Below are positions 22,722 through 33,073 of a stretch of DNA of 64,000 nucleotides, piece by piece. Source of the stretch: Sanguinoderma infundibulare (Eukaryota; Basidiomycota; Agaricomycetes; Polyporales; Polyporaceae); assembly GCA_032821775.1 (NCBI GenBank), contig JAVLRN010000004.1:1426001-1490000 (forward strand), read 5' to 3'. Every line of letters begins with the position of its first letter. Within the stretch, counting starts at the first letter, position 1. The position numbers and the translations under genes are program-made. Below the pieces are notes generated by a model. The model was not told where the DNA came from. It did no database searches and worked only from the letters and a program-made list of their open reading frames with translations.

Positions 22722-23864
22722 GGCAGGGTGCTAAGGCGTCGTGAAGGATGAGCGTCGCGTCAATGAAAGCGAAGAATAGGGGTAAGAAACCAAAGGGAGT
22801 GGCCTCACGGTGTATCCGAAAACGATCTTTATGTATCGGTCTACAGTCAGCTTGAACGCCACGCTGTCGAGTGAGGTGGGACCGATCAAGCGATGTGGTT
22901 GGCGACCGTCAGTGACTGATGAGCTGAAGTCGGGTTAACAGGATCATAACCTATATTCTCAGCCCGATACCGCGGTAAGTAACAGTCTGTCATCCTCTCA
23001 GAGTGAGACGAAGAACCGTATCAGTGCGAGGTATGGCGAGGATGCAGCAACACCCCTGCAGAGAATCCTTTACTCACGAGCCCCGAACCGAACGATGGCG
23101 CGGCTTTCTCATAGAGTCGCTTCTAGCACAGCCTGCAAATAATCGAATGATCACTTCCCCAAACGATAAGACAGTCGACATCGACGAACCTGGGGCGCTA
23201 TCCACTCGGAAGGCATATCCACCCTAGAGACTATTTTTGCTCGCACGAGATCCCCGAAGACCATGAAGAGAAGCACATTTTTGAGGGACAGGAACTGTAC
23301 CCGCGGTAAGTCCACTCCATTGTACTCACCGACGATATGAACATGGCGGCACGAGAGCAGGGGCCATAACTCAAGGGCGGGGCGTGGGTCCCACCCAAGG
23401 GCCGCGGACCTAGGTTTAGGTTTCCGCATAGACCCCGCCGGTGTCTTGTCTTGTACTCGGCATTCTGATCTTCGACGTCGGGAACCTTGCGACCCAGGCT
23501 TCTGAAGCACAGCGCCGCCTGCATTTTCCTCCGCACGAAGGCTGCAGTGCATTTCCAGAGGCAGAAAATATATACAAGTCTAAAGGGAGTGGACGCGGCG
23601 TAAGCCACCAGACGAAAAGGAGCGGGAGAGTGAAAAGAGAGAGAGCGCCTTGGGGAGACGTCTGTCGACGCCATCTCCCGCCAAAAATACAACAATAGCG
23701 TACATGCCTCCGAGCACACTTCAAAGTACAACCTGTAACGTACACGCCACGAGGCGGACTTTCCGCACGGAAAGCCCGCTCTCTGTCCATGGCAATGCAA
23801 CGCCATGGATGGATGGGTGGACGGATGGCCCGACTACGCATCGGACGCCGAGACCGACTCGGAG
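22722..23864. other. Intergenic; uncharacterised minus-strand frames
   Basis: The longest frames (minus 23231-23806 and 23151-23552) lack recognisable motifs. One stretch, FLSLKNVLLFMVFGDLVRAK near 23230-23295, is hydrophobic and might be part of a degraded membrane-protein gene, but it could also be chance. Confidence 0.35.
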
Positions 23865-25642
23865 TCAGGGGCAGGCTAGAAGGATCGATGATGATCCCGA
23901 AGCGTCAGCGGCCGCATTAACCACACACGACATGCGGCACACGACACGCACCTCTAGATCTGGGTATATAGGGTATCCGTCCGAGATGTCCGAGGACTCC
24001 CGGTCTTCCTCGACGATGGTCTCCATGGGCGGACTGGAAGTCCGGGGACTCTGCAGCGCGACGCTCTCGTAGTCCGACATCATCGACACCGACACCTGTA
24101 TCGCGATCGGACTGACCGCCCCAGAACGCATCTCCCGCTGGCCGAAGACGTAACCCGAATCGCGCTCGGGCATGTGCGCGTGACGCTCGACGTCGCGCTT
24201 CGCTTCTTCCCCCGAGCCTCGGAGCGTTGACGACAGCGAGAGCGCCGACCCGCCGTTTGCGGAAAGCATCGAACCGTGTCTGGACGCCGCAGCGCTTGCG
24301 TTGGACGAGATGCGCATGACGATCAACAGGAACACCAATCCCTGTAGTTGCACAACCCGCGTTCCAGGATGGACGAATTGTGGGTTCAAGAGCGTGTCGA
24401 GGTTCCCCCCGAGATGCAGAGCGATCAGACGAGTTACGCGACCATGTTGAGGTAAAGAGGGAGTAAGTCCGTCAGTGAGGATGCCGGCGGCGCGACTCGG
24501 AAAGATGGCGGACGCTCACGATGACAGACGGGAACACGCTGTGGCACGCGGGGAAGGCCACCGTGGGACTCGCGAAGGACGTCACGGCGAGTGAGATGGA
24601 TGCGATGGAGTAGATGGCGGCGGACTGGAGGATGGACTCGATGACGCGCCATGTCATGTTCTTCAGCCGTCCATCTTGCGGGTCTTTGGGGAAGTATTTT
24701 TGTGTGCGGGACGTGAACCAGAGGATGCGCGCCATGATGAGGCCTATCACAGCTCTGTGAGCCTCGGAGATCGCAGCCGGCGCGGATGAACTGAGGATGC
24801 TTACCACTCGATAAGATGTTCGTCACGACTGAGAGCACGAAGAACGCGTTGACTAACACCGTGATGTCCAAACCCCAAGATTCAGTCGCGTAGGGACCTG
24901 CAAGCGACACGAAGTAGCCAAGGACTACCGCGCATGTGGGTAAACCTTCGAGGACGAATGTTCCAGGAACAGACGCTTACCAAGTTCGCCGGCGAGGAGA
25001 ATGAACGGGGCTATGACTACCTTGAATAACCGATCCCAGACGACGTAAGCCCGATATATCTGAGATAGAAAGTCAGACACCGTAATGGACGTGGAAGCGG
25101 GGATAATTCGTCATACCATAATCCCGTCACCAATGAGGAGTTGGGTGACGTACACTGCAAACTTTGCAGCTCCGAACGCGTGGGTAGTCGCGTTTAGATT
25201 ATCAAACTGCACGGCTATAGTCAAAAGATTGTAGTGCTCCACGAGGTAACTTGCGAGGAGGATGTGAATGTCGATGACTACATGCTGGATCGCCATGAGC
25301 ACGGTATACAGCAAGCCAAACGGGATGAAGAATCTTACTATAAGGGCAAGCAGGAACATCGCCGTGCTCGCTGCGAGTAATACGAGCTGTCGAGTAGACC
25401 GACCTTGGGAGAGCGACCTATGTCGCCGGAGCAAAGTCCACCCACACATACCGTAGACTACCACGAATGCTCCGAAGCCAATCGTCTCTAGAATTAGGGA
25501 GACGAGCCCCGCGATGAGGGTTGACCGCACGTCGACCACCTGTGGCGTTCAGGATGTTAGCATCAAACAATAGCATGAGAAAACCTGAGTTGAATCATAC
25601 CTGGTAATCATCCAAAGCTACGTCGCCGATGCCCGTGGCCAT
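23865..25642 (-). CDS. 7-TM fungal integral membrane protein
   Basis: ATG at 25642 (MATGIGDVALDDYQ), then after an intron VVDVRSTLIAGLVSLILETI, GFGAFVVVYGMCGWTLLRRH, LVLLAASTAMFLLALIVRFF, HVVIDIHILLASYLVEHYN, FGAAKFAVYVTQLLIGDGIM, IYRAYVVWDRLFKVVIAPFI (LLAGEL), WGLDITVLVNAFFVLSVVTN, GLIMARILWFTSRTQKYF, VIESILQSAAIYSIASISLA, and GLVFLLIVMRISSNA followed by a ~140-residue hydrophilic Ser/Glu-rich cytoplasmic tail that ends at 23865. The layout is that of a large basidiomycete family of predicted seven-helix membrane proteins of unknown role. Paralog of the gene at 16579-18034; conserved 'IGDG' and 'IYSAA/IYSIA' motifs align. The model appears complete. Confidence 0.78.
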
Positions 25643-26578
25643 GCGCACAACGTTGGGGAGAGAAGAACCGTATGAGGGGTGGACCGGTGAGGTCCGAGAG
25701 CAAGCGATCGCACGCATATAAGGAGCCCACACCTCCGGGGTCGGTGTTACGGTGGCTGGAGCGCACCGAGGTCTATCATGAGAACGACAAGATGGAGACT
25801 GTGCGCAGAGGAAAAACAGTGAGCGCGATGGTAGCTCCCTCGTTTCCCCCACAGCCAAACGTCGAGAAGCACTCGGGCGCAGAGCGAGGAACGATGAGTC
25901 ATCTATCACAGACCCAACGACGACCACCCATGTGCTACATACAGAAGGTAAATTGACCGATACGCCGAGGTTGTCCCACGGGGGACGCCAGAGTTGAGCA
26001 ATGGACGGCGTTGTCAAAGCTAGACATCGCGTGCGGCAAATCGCCACAGGAAGCTTTCGCTACGTATCATGGATGTTAGATGTTGCACTGCACTTCTGAT
26101 ACGAGATAACCTTCCCTTCCATGACAAGCATTACACAAATGTAGTAACTGAATGAATTGGGTAACATTAAACACAGTACTGGGATCTTAAGAAGGACAGA
26201 CACCGCTGAAGGGACGACAGAAGACAAGCCGTGCAGTGTGGGGCCACATGAACTCCCGGGTAGGAGACAAGCTCGAGCTCTTCTCAGGACGAGAATACAT
26301 CGCGTGGGTAGAACTCGAACTACGTTCCTCGACAAACGCTGAGGATATTTGCTCACCAGGTGTCCAGGTCGCCATACCGCCACTCGCCCTTCCTCAAAAA
26401 CCTCCGAAGCGACTACTTCCCTGCGCTATGGCCTTCTGAAAGGCGGCTATAACGACATTCTTCAGGAGGATTGAGTGACGTGATGCTTTGCTTCGCGGCA
26501 TGGAAGTCCCGGGGGTAGCGACGCCAATGAGAGAGATGAAGGTAGGTACTAGGTAGAAGACAGAACACAAGCGACGAT
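25643..26578. other. Intergenic; no gene recognised
   Basis: Minus-strand frames at 26060-26383 and 26394-26600 adjoin the inverted-repeat element and may be exons of one unknown gene interrupted by it, but no motif supports this. Confidence 0.35.
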
Positions 26579-26585
26579 TAGTCTC
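26579..26585. repeat. Candidate target site duplication, left
   Basis: TAGTCTC, repeated at 27655-27661. Five unmatched bases separate it from the outermost clean inverted repeat on each side, so the match may be chance. A TA dinucleotide directly next to CACACCC is an alternative target duplication. Confidence 0.35.
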
Positions 26586-26590
26586 GAGCC

Positions 26591-26976
26591 GTCTACACAC
26601 CCACTTGCAAGTGGGCGGTATATTATACCGAGCGCACTTGCAAGTGCGCAGAGACGCCCAGCCCCTCCGCCGCGTGACCCCTTCCTCAGCCGCCCGCGTT
26701 TCTTTCCTGTCGCCCCCGTCCTATTACCTCCCGCCCAGCCTACATAAATAAGTTTTTGGACATGAAGTAATCACGTAGGATGCTTGTATGTATTTTTGAA
26801 ATACTATGGAAAATTTTTCGAAAAAATATGCATGAGTCGTGCTCGAACCAACGAACACAAGTTCTCCGTAAATGCAACAGTAAGTACCGTTCAGCCATAC
26901 GGCTTCACTAATGGTAAGAGGATAAAATAATAGAACACGTGGATGGGCTCCTGTGCCCTGATGCAAGTCCCTGATG
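26591..26976 (+). repeat. Inverted repeat arm, left (~386 bp)
   Basis: Starts GTCTACACACCCACTTGCAA and ends GATGCAAGTCCCTGATG. Matches the complement of 27265-27649 almost throughout. Confidence 0.9.
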
Positions 26977-26984
26977 CAGGTGAC

Positions 26985-27264
26985 CTCCGCGCGCCCGCCC
27001 TGATGCAAGTGGCCGCCCGCGCCCGCGCGGTGTCCGGGTGCCAGATCCGCGGCGTTGCTCGCATATTGACCTTCGTCCCACAAGAGCGAGCGTCTCCCGT
27101 GCACGCCATCAGGGAGCCAGGAAGGATGACGTCCTCGTGCGTGAGCCGCGTGAGGTTGACGACGCCGATCGCGTGGATGTCTCCGAACTCGGGAGGACGA
27201 AGATGTTGGCCGCGTCGCACCAGAGCTCGAAATCATTGGGGTGGAAGAGCGGCGCGCGGAGATC
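26985..27264 (-). pseudogene. BTB family exon-2 fragment inside the element
   Basis: Minus strand, from 27264 downward: DLRAPLFHPNDFELWCDAAN (IFV), then after a one-base frame change PPEFGDIHAIGVVNLTRLTH and EDVILPGSLMACTG. This matches the family sequence 'FEPFHAIGVVNLARLTGADGILPTAI' found in the intact copies. No start, BTB domain or Cys module is present. The end nearest the left arm has repeats of CCCTGATGCAAGT that also occur in the arm. Confidence 0.75.
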
Positions 27265-27649
27265 CATCAGGGACTTGCATCAAGGCGTAGGAGCCCATCC
27301 ACGTGTTCTATTATTTTCTCCTCTTACCATTAGTGAAGCCGTATGGCTGAACGGTACTTACTGTTGCATTTACGGAGAACTTGTGTTCGTTGGTTCGAGC
27401 ACGACTCATGCATATTTTTTCGAAAAATTTTCCATAGTATTTCAAAATACATACAAGCATCCTACGTGATTACTTCATGTCCAAAAACTTATTTATGTAG
27501 GCTGGGCGGGAGGTAATAGGACGGGGGCGACAGGAAAGAAACGCGGGCGGCTGAGGAAGGGGTCACGCGGCGGAGGGGCTGGGCGTCTCTGCGCACTTGC
27601 AAGTGCGCTCGGTATAATATACCGCCCACTTGCAAGTGGGTGTGTAGAC
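27265..27649 (-). repeat. Inverted repeat arm, right (~385 bp)
   Basis: Near-identical complement of 26591-26976; ends ...GTGTGTAGAC at 27649. Confidence 0.9.
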
Positions 27650-27654
27650 TCTAC

Positions 27655-27661
27655 TAGTCTC
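27655..27661. repeat. Candidate target site duplication, right
   Basis: TAGTCTC, same as 26579-26585. Confidence 0.35.
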
Positions 27662-27935
27662 CCCTAGGCAGATCATAAACGAGCTTGCTGAGGGGGGAGG
27701 GCGGTCGTATAGCGACGATGCACTTTTGCCAACGACACGCGTAATCGGCTATTATCGGCTGGGGGGCTTCGGCTCCGATAAGCCGTGCATCTATGGCGCA
27801 CACCAGGACCGCACCATCAATTTGATCAAACCGCTGCTAACTTATGTTCTGGCTTATAAGACCTTCTAGCTTCGAACAATGGTGCTTTTCATGACGGCAA
27901 ATAATCAGAATATGGCCTGTGCGATTGCGGAAGTT

Positions 27936-29349
27936 TCAACATCGTTTGACTACTGTTGGTATATGCAGCGATACTGCAAGTTGGACGGTACTAGTGACTC
28001 GGAACGCCAACGAGTCGATGAGTCGACTTAGCAGCAATACACCAATGCCTACCAGGGGCGCATTGCGACTAAACATTGACATGTCAGAACACTGACAACA
28101 GGCATGTTGAGAACTGGACTCACAATCATCTCCATCGACATGTGCGACCAAATCACTAAGCACGGATTTTCTGGTGCGCAGCTTCGCCCTCACCAGCTCT
28201 GCGGGAATCGCCTCGTCAGGTGAATGAGGTCCCGACACCCTCCATGGTAATATGCGGCAGAAGACCTCGTCGGCCCACAGCACGATGGACATGTCGATCA
28301 CTTTGTAGTTCCTAACTTCTTGCGTGGAGAAACGAACGCCAGAGTCGAAGACCTCGGGCGCAGCGTACGGGGACAGTAACCAACGCCTGTCCGCTCGCGG
28401 GCATAGAGAACAGTCTTGAAATACCTTGGCGACGATTGCTGGGAAAGCATACATCTTCTCGTCGATGCAGATCTGCCCATCCTCCTGCAGAGGTTTGGAA
28501 TCTTGGCGTTCCCAGTACGATTCCCTCTGGAAGATATTGATAGCTTCAGTGCTGTGAAAATATGGAGGGAAACAATGGCCGCGGCTGTAATGTGTATCGA
28601 GCAACAATGACGATGATGATGGAAGCAAGGGAGCGGTAGGATCGCTCAACGTGAGGGACAATGTTCGCGGCCGCGATATCGGAAACCAGGATGGAGCAGG
28701 GTCTTCGATTTCTGAATTAGCATGGTCAAACGCTCTCGTCGCCATGAGCCTGACCGAACACCATAAGTCTTCTTCGTTGATACAACAGTAATGGAAAAGT
28801 GACGCACTTGAAAACGACATCTTTCGCGTACACCAGTGCGGGCAGCCCCGAGGCAACGGACACGACGCTCCCATCCTCCCGCCTCACCACGCCTTCGGGA
28901 AGGTCTCCGCGCACTACGTCCCACAAGCTGACCATCTCGTTCCCGTACCCTGTCCACCGGAGGTCGATCGGCGGCTTCGGCGTGGTTAAGAGCCGGCACA
29001 AGCCCTGCAGCTCGTAGAACCTTGCGTCCTCAAGCAAGTACCGCTTCAGCACCCCGACATCCATGTGCCGTGGCAGCGCCTGTGAGTGCGCCGCGAGGGG
29101 GAGGACGGAGTACCCGGAGAGGTAATCAACGATGATCGCGAACGTCGTCGGGCTGCGGTCGAGCCTGAGGAGGCGTGTGTTTGCCTCCGCGAAGCCCGAC
29201 GAGAAGCAGTTGCTGAAGAAGTTGGGGGAGTCGAAGTGGATCTGGGCGTCGCTCAGTTGGAAGGACTCGCCACGCACGATGACGGTGTAGACGTCGTTTT
29301 CATTCGTGGATTCGGCGGGAGGGCTGGGAGAGGGCGGTGGAGAGGCCAT
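27936..29349 (-). CDS. KCTD/T1-type BTB protein, paralog A
   Basis: ATG at 29349 (MASPPPSPSPPAESTNEND); an in-frame ATG also exists at 29391. The N-terminal BTB domain is of the T1/KCTD type: DVYTVIVRGESFQLSDAQIH, FDSPNFFSNCFSSGF, LRLDRSPTTFAIIVDYLSGY. The LL-DARFYELQGLCRLL helix follows, then IDLRWTGYGNEMVSLWDVVR and a REDGSVVSVASGLPALVYAK segment. A ~73-bp intron (donor GTGCGT near 28803, acceptor TTCGGTCAG near 28732) joins VVFK to LMATRAFDHANSEIED. Exon 2 holds NIFQRESYWERQDSKPLQED, SIVLWADEVFCRILP and EAIPAELVRAKLRTRKSVL. The last few codons may be altered by a further intron near 28090-28140. KCTD-like BTB proteins often act as cullin-3 adaptors; role here unknown. Two paralogs follow at 33074 and 36666. 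Confidence 0.78.
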
Positions 29350-30733
29350 GGTTGCTGGCAAGAACGCGTGGGAGATCGGATGCGAGTGCAAGACATTTTG
29401 TATCGAGCGTTATTCGCGGTGCTGCGGTAGAGGGTGTGTTGCAATTGACTGATAAAGAGTATTCGACGCGCACAGGTACAAACTAACTCGGTAACCTGCG
29501 GACACCCAATCCTGCTCGGCAGGTATTCCGACTAGAATCGAGCCCTTATGAGGAGGTTGGATGTGATCCATCATGGTGCTTACACCCTACGAGGCTAGTA
29601 CGAGCTACTCACCAAATTATTCCCCGGTGTATTCAACATAAATGTGTCCAAAGCACGATCCCTCATCCTCAACAGCTCCATAGACACGCCGGCTGCCATA
29701 GAAGTCTGAGAAGAGTTGACCAGGCAACGCTTGTGGATATTTTAGGGATGATGCAGCAGATCATGGCCGCCAGTATGCATTGGAAAGGCGCAGTGCACCA
29801 TGAATGAAGCACCTTCGAAGAGACTCAGGATGGAAGGAGCTAGTAGTCGGAAGTTGTGACGAAAACGAGCGTGATTCCGTTACACGTCATCGAGTCACAT
29901 CACGGTCTCCACGACAAACGAGACGCTTCAGGTCGTTGCTTACTATGCTTACCTCCATCATCATGCTTGTCTTCCCCACATGCTATCTCTCTGTCCCTTC
30001 TCTAATGCGAGTCAATCTTGAGAGTGATCGCAAAGGATCGATGGACCTTTGCCAACTCAAATCTCAGGATCGCGACGAGGACTCCAACCACCCAGTTGAT
30101 CAGTGACTAGGCTGAGGCGGCATGCGGGAGCGACGATGATAGGAACTCACGGAGGGCATATTCGGGTGCGCTGTCAAATCGAGGATGATAGAAGTTCTAC
30201 TAGTAACGTTGCGTGGCGCGGCGCGGCGCAGTCAACCTTCAGGTCCAGGTACTTCTCCCTGCGCTTCCATGCTGGTAATGGATCCGATGATCGAGGACAA
30301 GTCGGTGTACGCCGCGCCGGTATAGCTGAAGTTCGCGTATCTTTGAACAGCCTTCCTATTGCAAGTCTATTGAATGCAAGTAATATCATGTTAATTTCCG
30401 CCATCGTACTGCCATTCAATGCTTAGAAGCCTGAAAGGCCTTTGCGTTGTGTTATTGTATGTGGGACAGAACGCACACTCTCGGCATCGGACTCTGCGGT
30501 GTGCGCTTATGTGGATGTTACCGGCGGGTTGACTGAACTTTAACAGCACGCCCTTGTCGGCGTCTCGTCCACGGTTCATTTCCTCCTCCGTCCCCCACGT
30601 CTTCACGCCTTCAACGCGTCGCCGTCATCCATCTTAGGCTTCTCCGCACGACACTGCGCGACGTTACATCGGTACGTTTAGAGCTGATTCCTACCTTTAC
30701 GCCGTCTCACACTGCTGTCTAGCCCAGGACGCC
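29350..30733. other. Intergenic; no gene recognised
   Basis: Some frames look protein-like (minus 30174-30419, AEINMILLAFNRLAIGRLFK) but match no family I know. The upstream regions of the divergently transcribed KCTD A and HET genes lie here. Confidence 0.4.
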
Positions 30734-32731
30734 ATGTGGTTGCTCAGCACCAATCGCGCCGAGCTACAGTATTTCTCCAGTGCCGATGTCGTCGACGGAG
30801 GGTATGCCATCCTCTCCCACACCTGGGATGGGCACGAGCAGACTTTCCAAGAGGTTCGGGACATCGGCGCTCGCTGCCGGAGGAACGGCACTAGTCCCCG
30901 AGAGGATCCCGGGCTTTCTTCTAAGATCCGCCAGAGCTGTATCATTGCAGAGAAGCACGGCTACAGATGGGTGTGGATAGACTCGTGCTGCATCGACAAG
31001 ACGAGCAGCAGCGAGCTCTCCGAGGCGATCAACTCCATGTTCCAATGGTATTCACAGGCGGAGATATGCTACGCCTACCTCGCGGACGTCCCCAGCGACT
31101 GCATCCTCGACGCGCACTTTTCCTCGTTTCGCCAGAGCCGGTGGCACACGCGTGGATGGACGCTCCAGGAACTCATTGCGCCCGCCTTCCTCATCTTCCT
31201 CTCTGCCGACTGGCGCGAGTTGGGAAACAAGACGACGCTCGCGAAATTGCTCAGAAAGATCACCGGAATCAGCCGGAGGGTCTTGACTAGAAGGTCGAGG
31301 CCTGCCGAGTTCTCTGTCGCCACCCGCATGTCCTGGGCATCCAAGCGCAAGACGACCCGTGTGGAGGACGAGGCGTACTGCTTGATGGGCCTGTTCGGTG
31401 TCAGCATGCCGACGAACTACGGGGAGGGCAAGAAGGCGTTCGCACGACTCCAGTACGCGATCATGCGACAAAGCCTCGACACGAGTCTCTTTGCTTTCGG
31501 ATCCTATCTGCCTTGTGGAGATATCAGTCAATGGGGCTTAACCCTTCATCCTCAGAGAGGCCTGACCTACCCTCCCCGGTATCTTCTGGCCTCCTCGCCG
31601 CAACAGCTAGATAAAGTGTTCCACTACGTTCCCGACTTCAGCCTCTCTGCCAACCAACGGTACCCTCCGCTCGTCAGTTTCATTTATCGCATGTCTCGTC
31701 CTCTGCTAACATGAACCCGTTTCGGATAGGACACGGAAACCTTAGCCAGCGCCGGTCCCTTCGACAGGATGGAACTCCCCCGTTTGATGGTGACGAACTA
31801 CGGCGTCGAGCTACGACTCCCCGTGTTCGAGGCCGACGGCGTGACCATCGCGGTGCTCTTATGCAACGACGGACGAGACAACTTTGGTCTCTTTCTACAC
31901 CGAGACTCCAAGGGCAAAGATCCGACACGGCCACGGTATTACATTGGGTGCGTCTGCGTTCAAGAAGGCTACGAGCACCAGTTCGTATTCCGCATGGCCA
32001 ACCTCGGCGACGACCTGTACAACCTCCGCTTCAACGGCAAATCGGTCCAAGCGAAGTGGGCCACCATCTACGTCGTCCCCGGCTCCCTCGACACGGATCC
32101 CCGGAGTGCGCCGACCGCGAACCTCATGATGAACTGCAAGCCCGATCCGCTCTTCCGCATCCCTCACTGGCTCCTCTCGCGGCTCGCCCGGCTCCAGTTC
32201 ATAGCATTCGAGCATCAACGCTCAGAGGCTCTGACGACCATCAGATTCTACAACCCCGATCCTGCGATACATTCCTTCCACGTCCTCCTCGGATCATGCC
32301 AGGAGCACCGTGACCCCAAGGACCCTCCCTCTCGCTGGGCCAAAATCATCATCGCGGAGCGCACGACCACCCGGGACCGCGCTCACGACTGCGCCGAGGA
32401 CCACGTCGACTCTTGGGCCGCGCCGTCCAAAGAATTCCAGAACGCGTCGACGTCGGAGGCGGCCGTGCGGCTCTCCTTCACGTCTTGCAAGAGGACGCCG
32501 GCGAACCGGACGCTCGTCGTGCACATCGAGCTCTTCGGCCGCGTATACGAGGAGATGCTCCGAGAGGCGAACGTCTCTCTCCCCTCTTTCGCGAACCTCG
32601 AGGGCGGCCCGCCGCCGCAGCCGGCCGCCCACGTCTTCAATCCTCCGTATCTTTCACGGAGTCTCACCGCCAGCTTGCATCCATTGGCAGTTCTTCGCCC
32701 CCTTATTCCTCGTCATCTAATGAGCCGATGA
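30734..32731 (+). CDS. HET-domain protein
   Basis: ATG at 30734 (MWLLSTNRAELQYFSSADVV). The HET domain occupies roughly residues 20-180: GYAILSHTWDGHEQTFQEVR, KIRQSCIIAEKHGYRWVWID, SCCIDKTSSSELSEAINSMF, QWYSQAEICYAYLADV, then SRWHTRGWTLQELIAPAFLI. After it come RVEDEAYCLMGLFGVSMPTN and YGEGKKAFARLQYAIM, the usual HET-family continuation. One 57-bp intron (31673-31729). Exon 2 is ~330 codons, with ELRLPVFEADGVTIAVLLCN and a less conserved C-terminus; its frame ends at TGA 32731. HET proteins in fungi trigger incompatibility or cell death after non-self fusion in ascomycetes; roles in basidiomycetes are poorly known. An overlapping frame stays open to 32799 with a Ser-rich sequence, so the exact C-terminus is uncertain. 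Confidence 0.88.
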
Positions 32732-33073
32732 CGGTCGGGGATCTTGGTGTGTACGGCTTGGAGTCAAACGATTGGAGTTCGCAAGGACACCAATCCTAAC
32801 ATAGACTTTAATTGGTGCCAGTAGCGTTCCGTATGTGACTTCTAACATGTTTCGAACAGGTCACGGTCTAACACACCCATCGCATCCGGTTGACGGTCCT
32901 CGGGGCGACCCGTCCACAGTGCTCTCGCCCCGTTTTCCATGCACTGATACGGAACGTTTTCTGTACTGTACGATACTGTCTCCGGCCATGCATATAAACT
33001 TCCCTCACAATTGTACATGGCAGATGTGTTGCGTTCCTAGTAAGGTATCCAAAGCGAAATATACCGGCAAATC
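32732..33073. other. Intergenic, convergent gene ends
   Basis: Separates the ends of the HET gene and of KCTD paralog B; nothing further seen. Confidence 0.5.

Larger units (their letters stand above)
26591..27649. mobile_element. Long-TIR element with captured BTB gene fragment
   Basis: Two nearly identical arms in inverted orientation (26591-26976 and 27265-27649) enclose a 288-bp core. The outer 60 bp hold three nested palindromes: CCCACTTGCAAGTGGG, CGGTATATTATACCG and GCGCACTTGCAAGTGCGC. No transposase is encoded, so it is a non-autonomous DNA element of the foldback or long-TIR kind. The core is derived from an exon of the local BTB family, as in Pack-type transposons. The arms differ by a few substitutions and indels (for example GAGGATAAA versus GAGGAGAAA, and a T5/T4 run), so the second arm is not simply an assembly mirror. 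The superfamily cannot be assigned from sequence alone. Confidence 0.8.

Noticed and set aside
26950..27020. Short repeats of CCTGATGCA(A/G)GT, considered as a CRISPR-like or satellite array
   Set aside because: Only three irregular copies, in a eukaryotic genome, and they derive from the arm/core junction of the transposable element.
27038..27469. Forward 143-codon frame ending in the right arm, and its mirror on the minus strand at 26724-27236
   Set aside because: Both run from the captured BTB piece into the inverted arms in other frames; identical tails merely reflect the inverted repeat.
26591..27649. Possibility that the inverted repeat is an assembly palindrome
   Set aside because: The arms differ by several substitutions and indels and enclose a unique core; this favours a real element, although long-read support would be needed to be certain.
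31711..32313. 200-codon Arg/Pro-rich forward frame within the HET gene
   Set aside because: Overlaps exon 2 of the HET gene in another frame and has the Arg/Pro bias typical of an out-of-frame reading of GC-rich sequence.
32413..32799. Alternative Ser-rich C-terminus of the HET protein in another frame
   Set aside because: It would need a frameshift or an intron with no convincing splice signals; noted as uncertainty rather than a second product.
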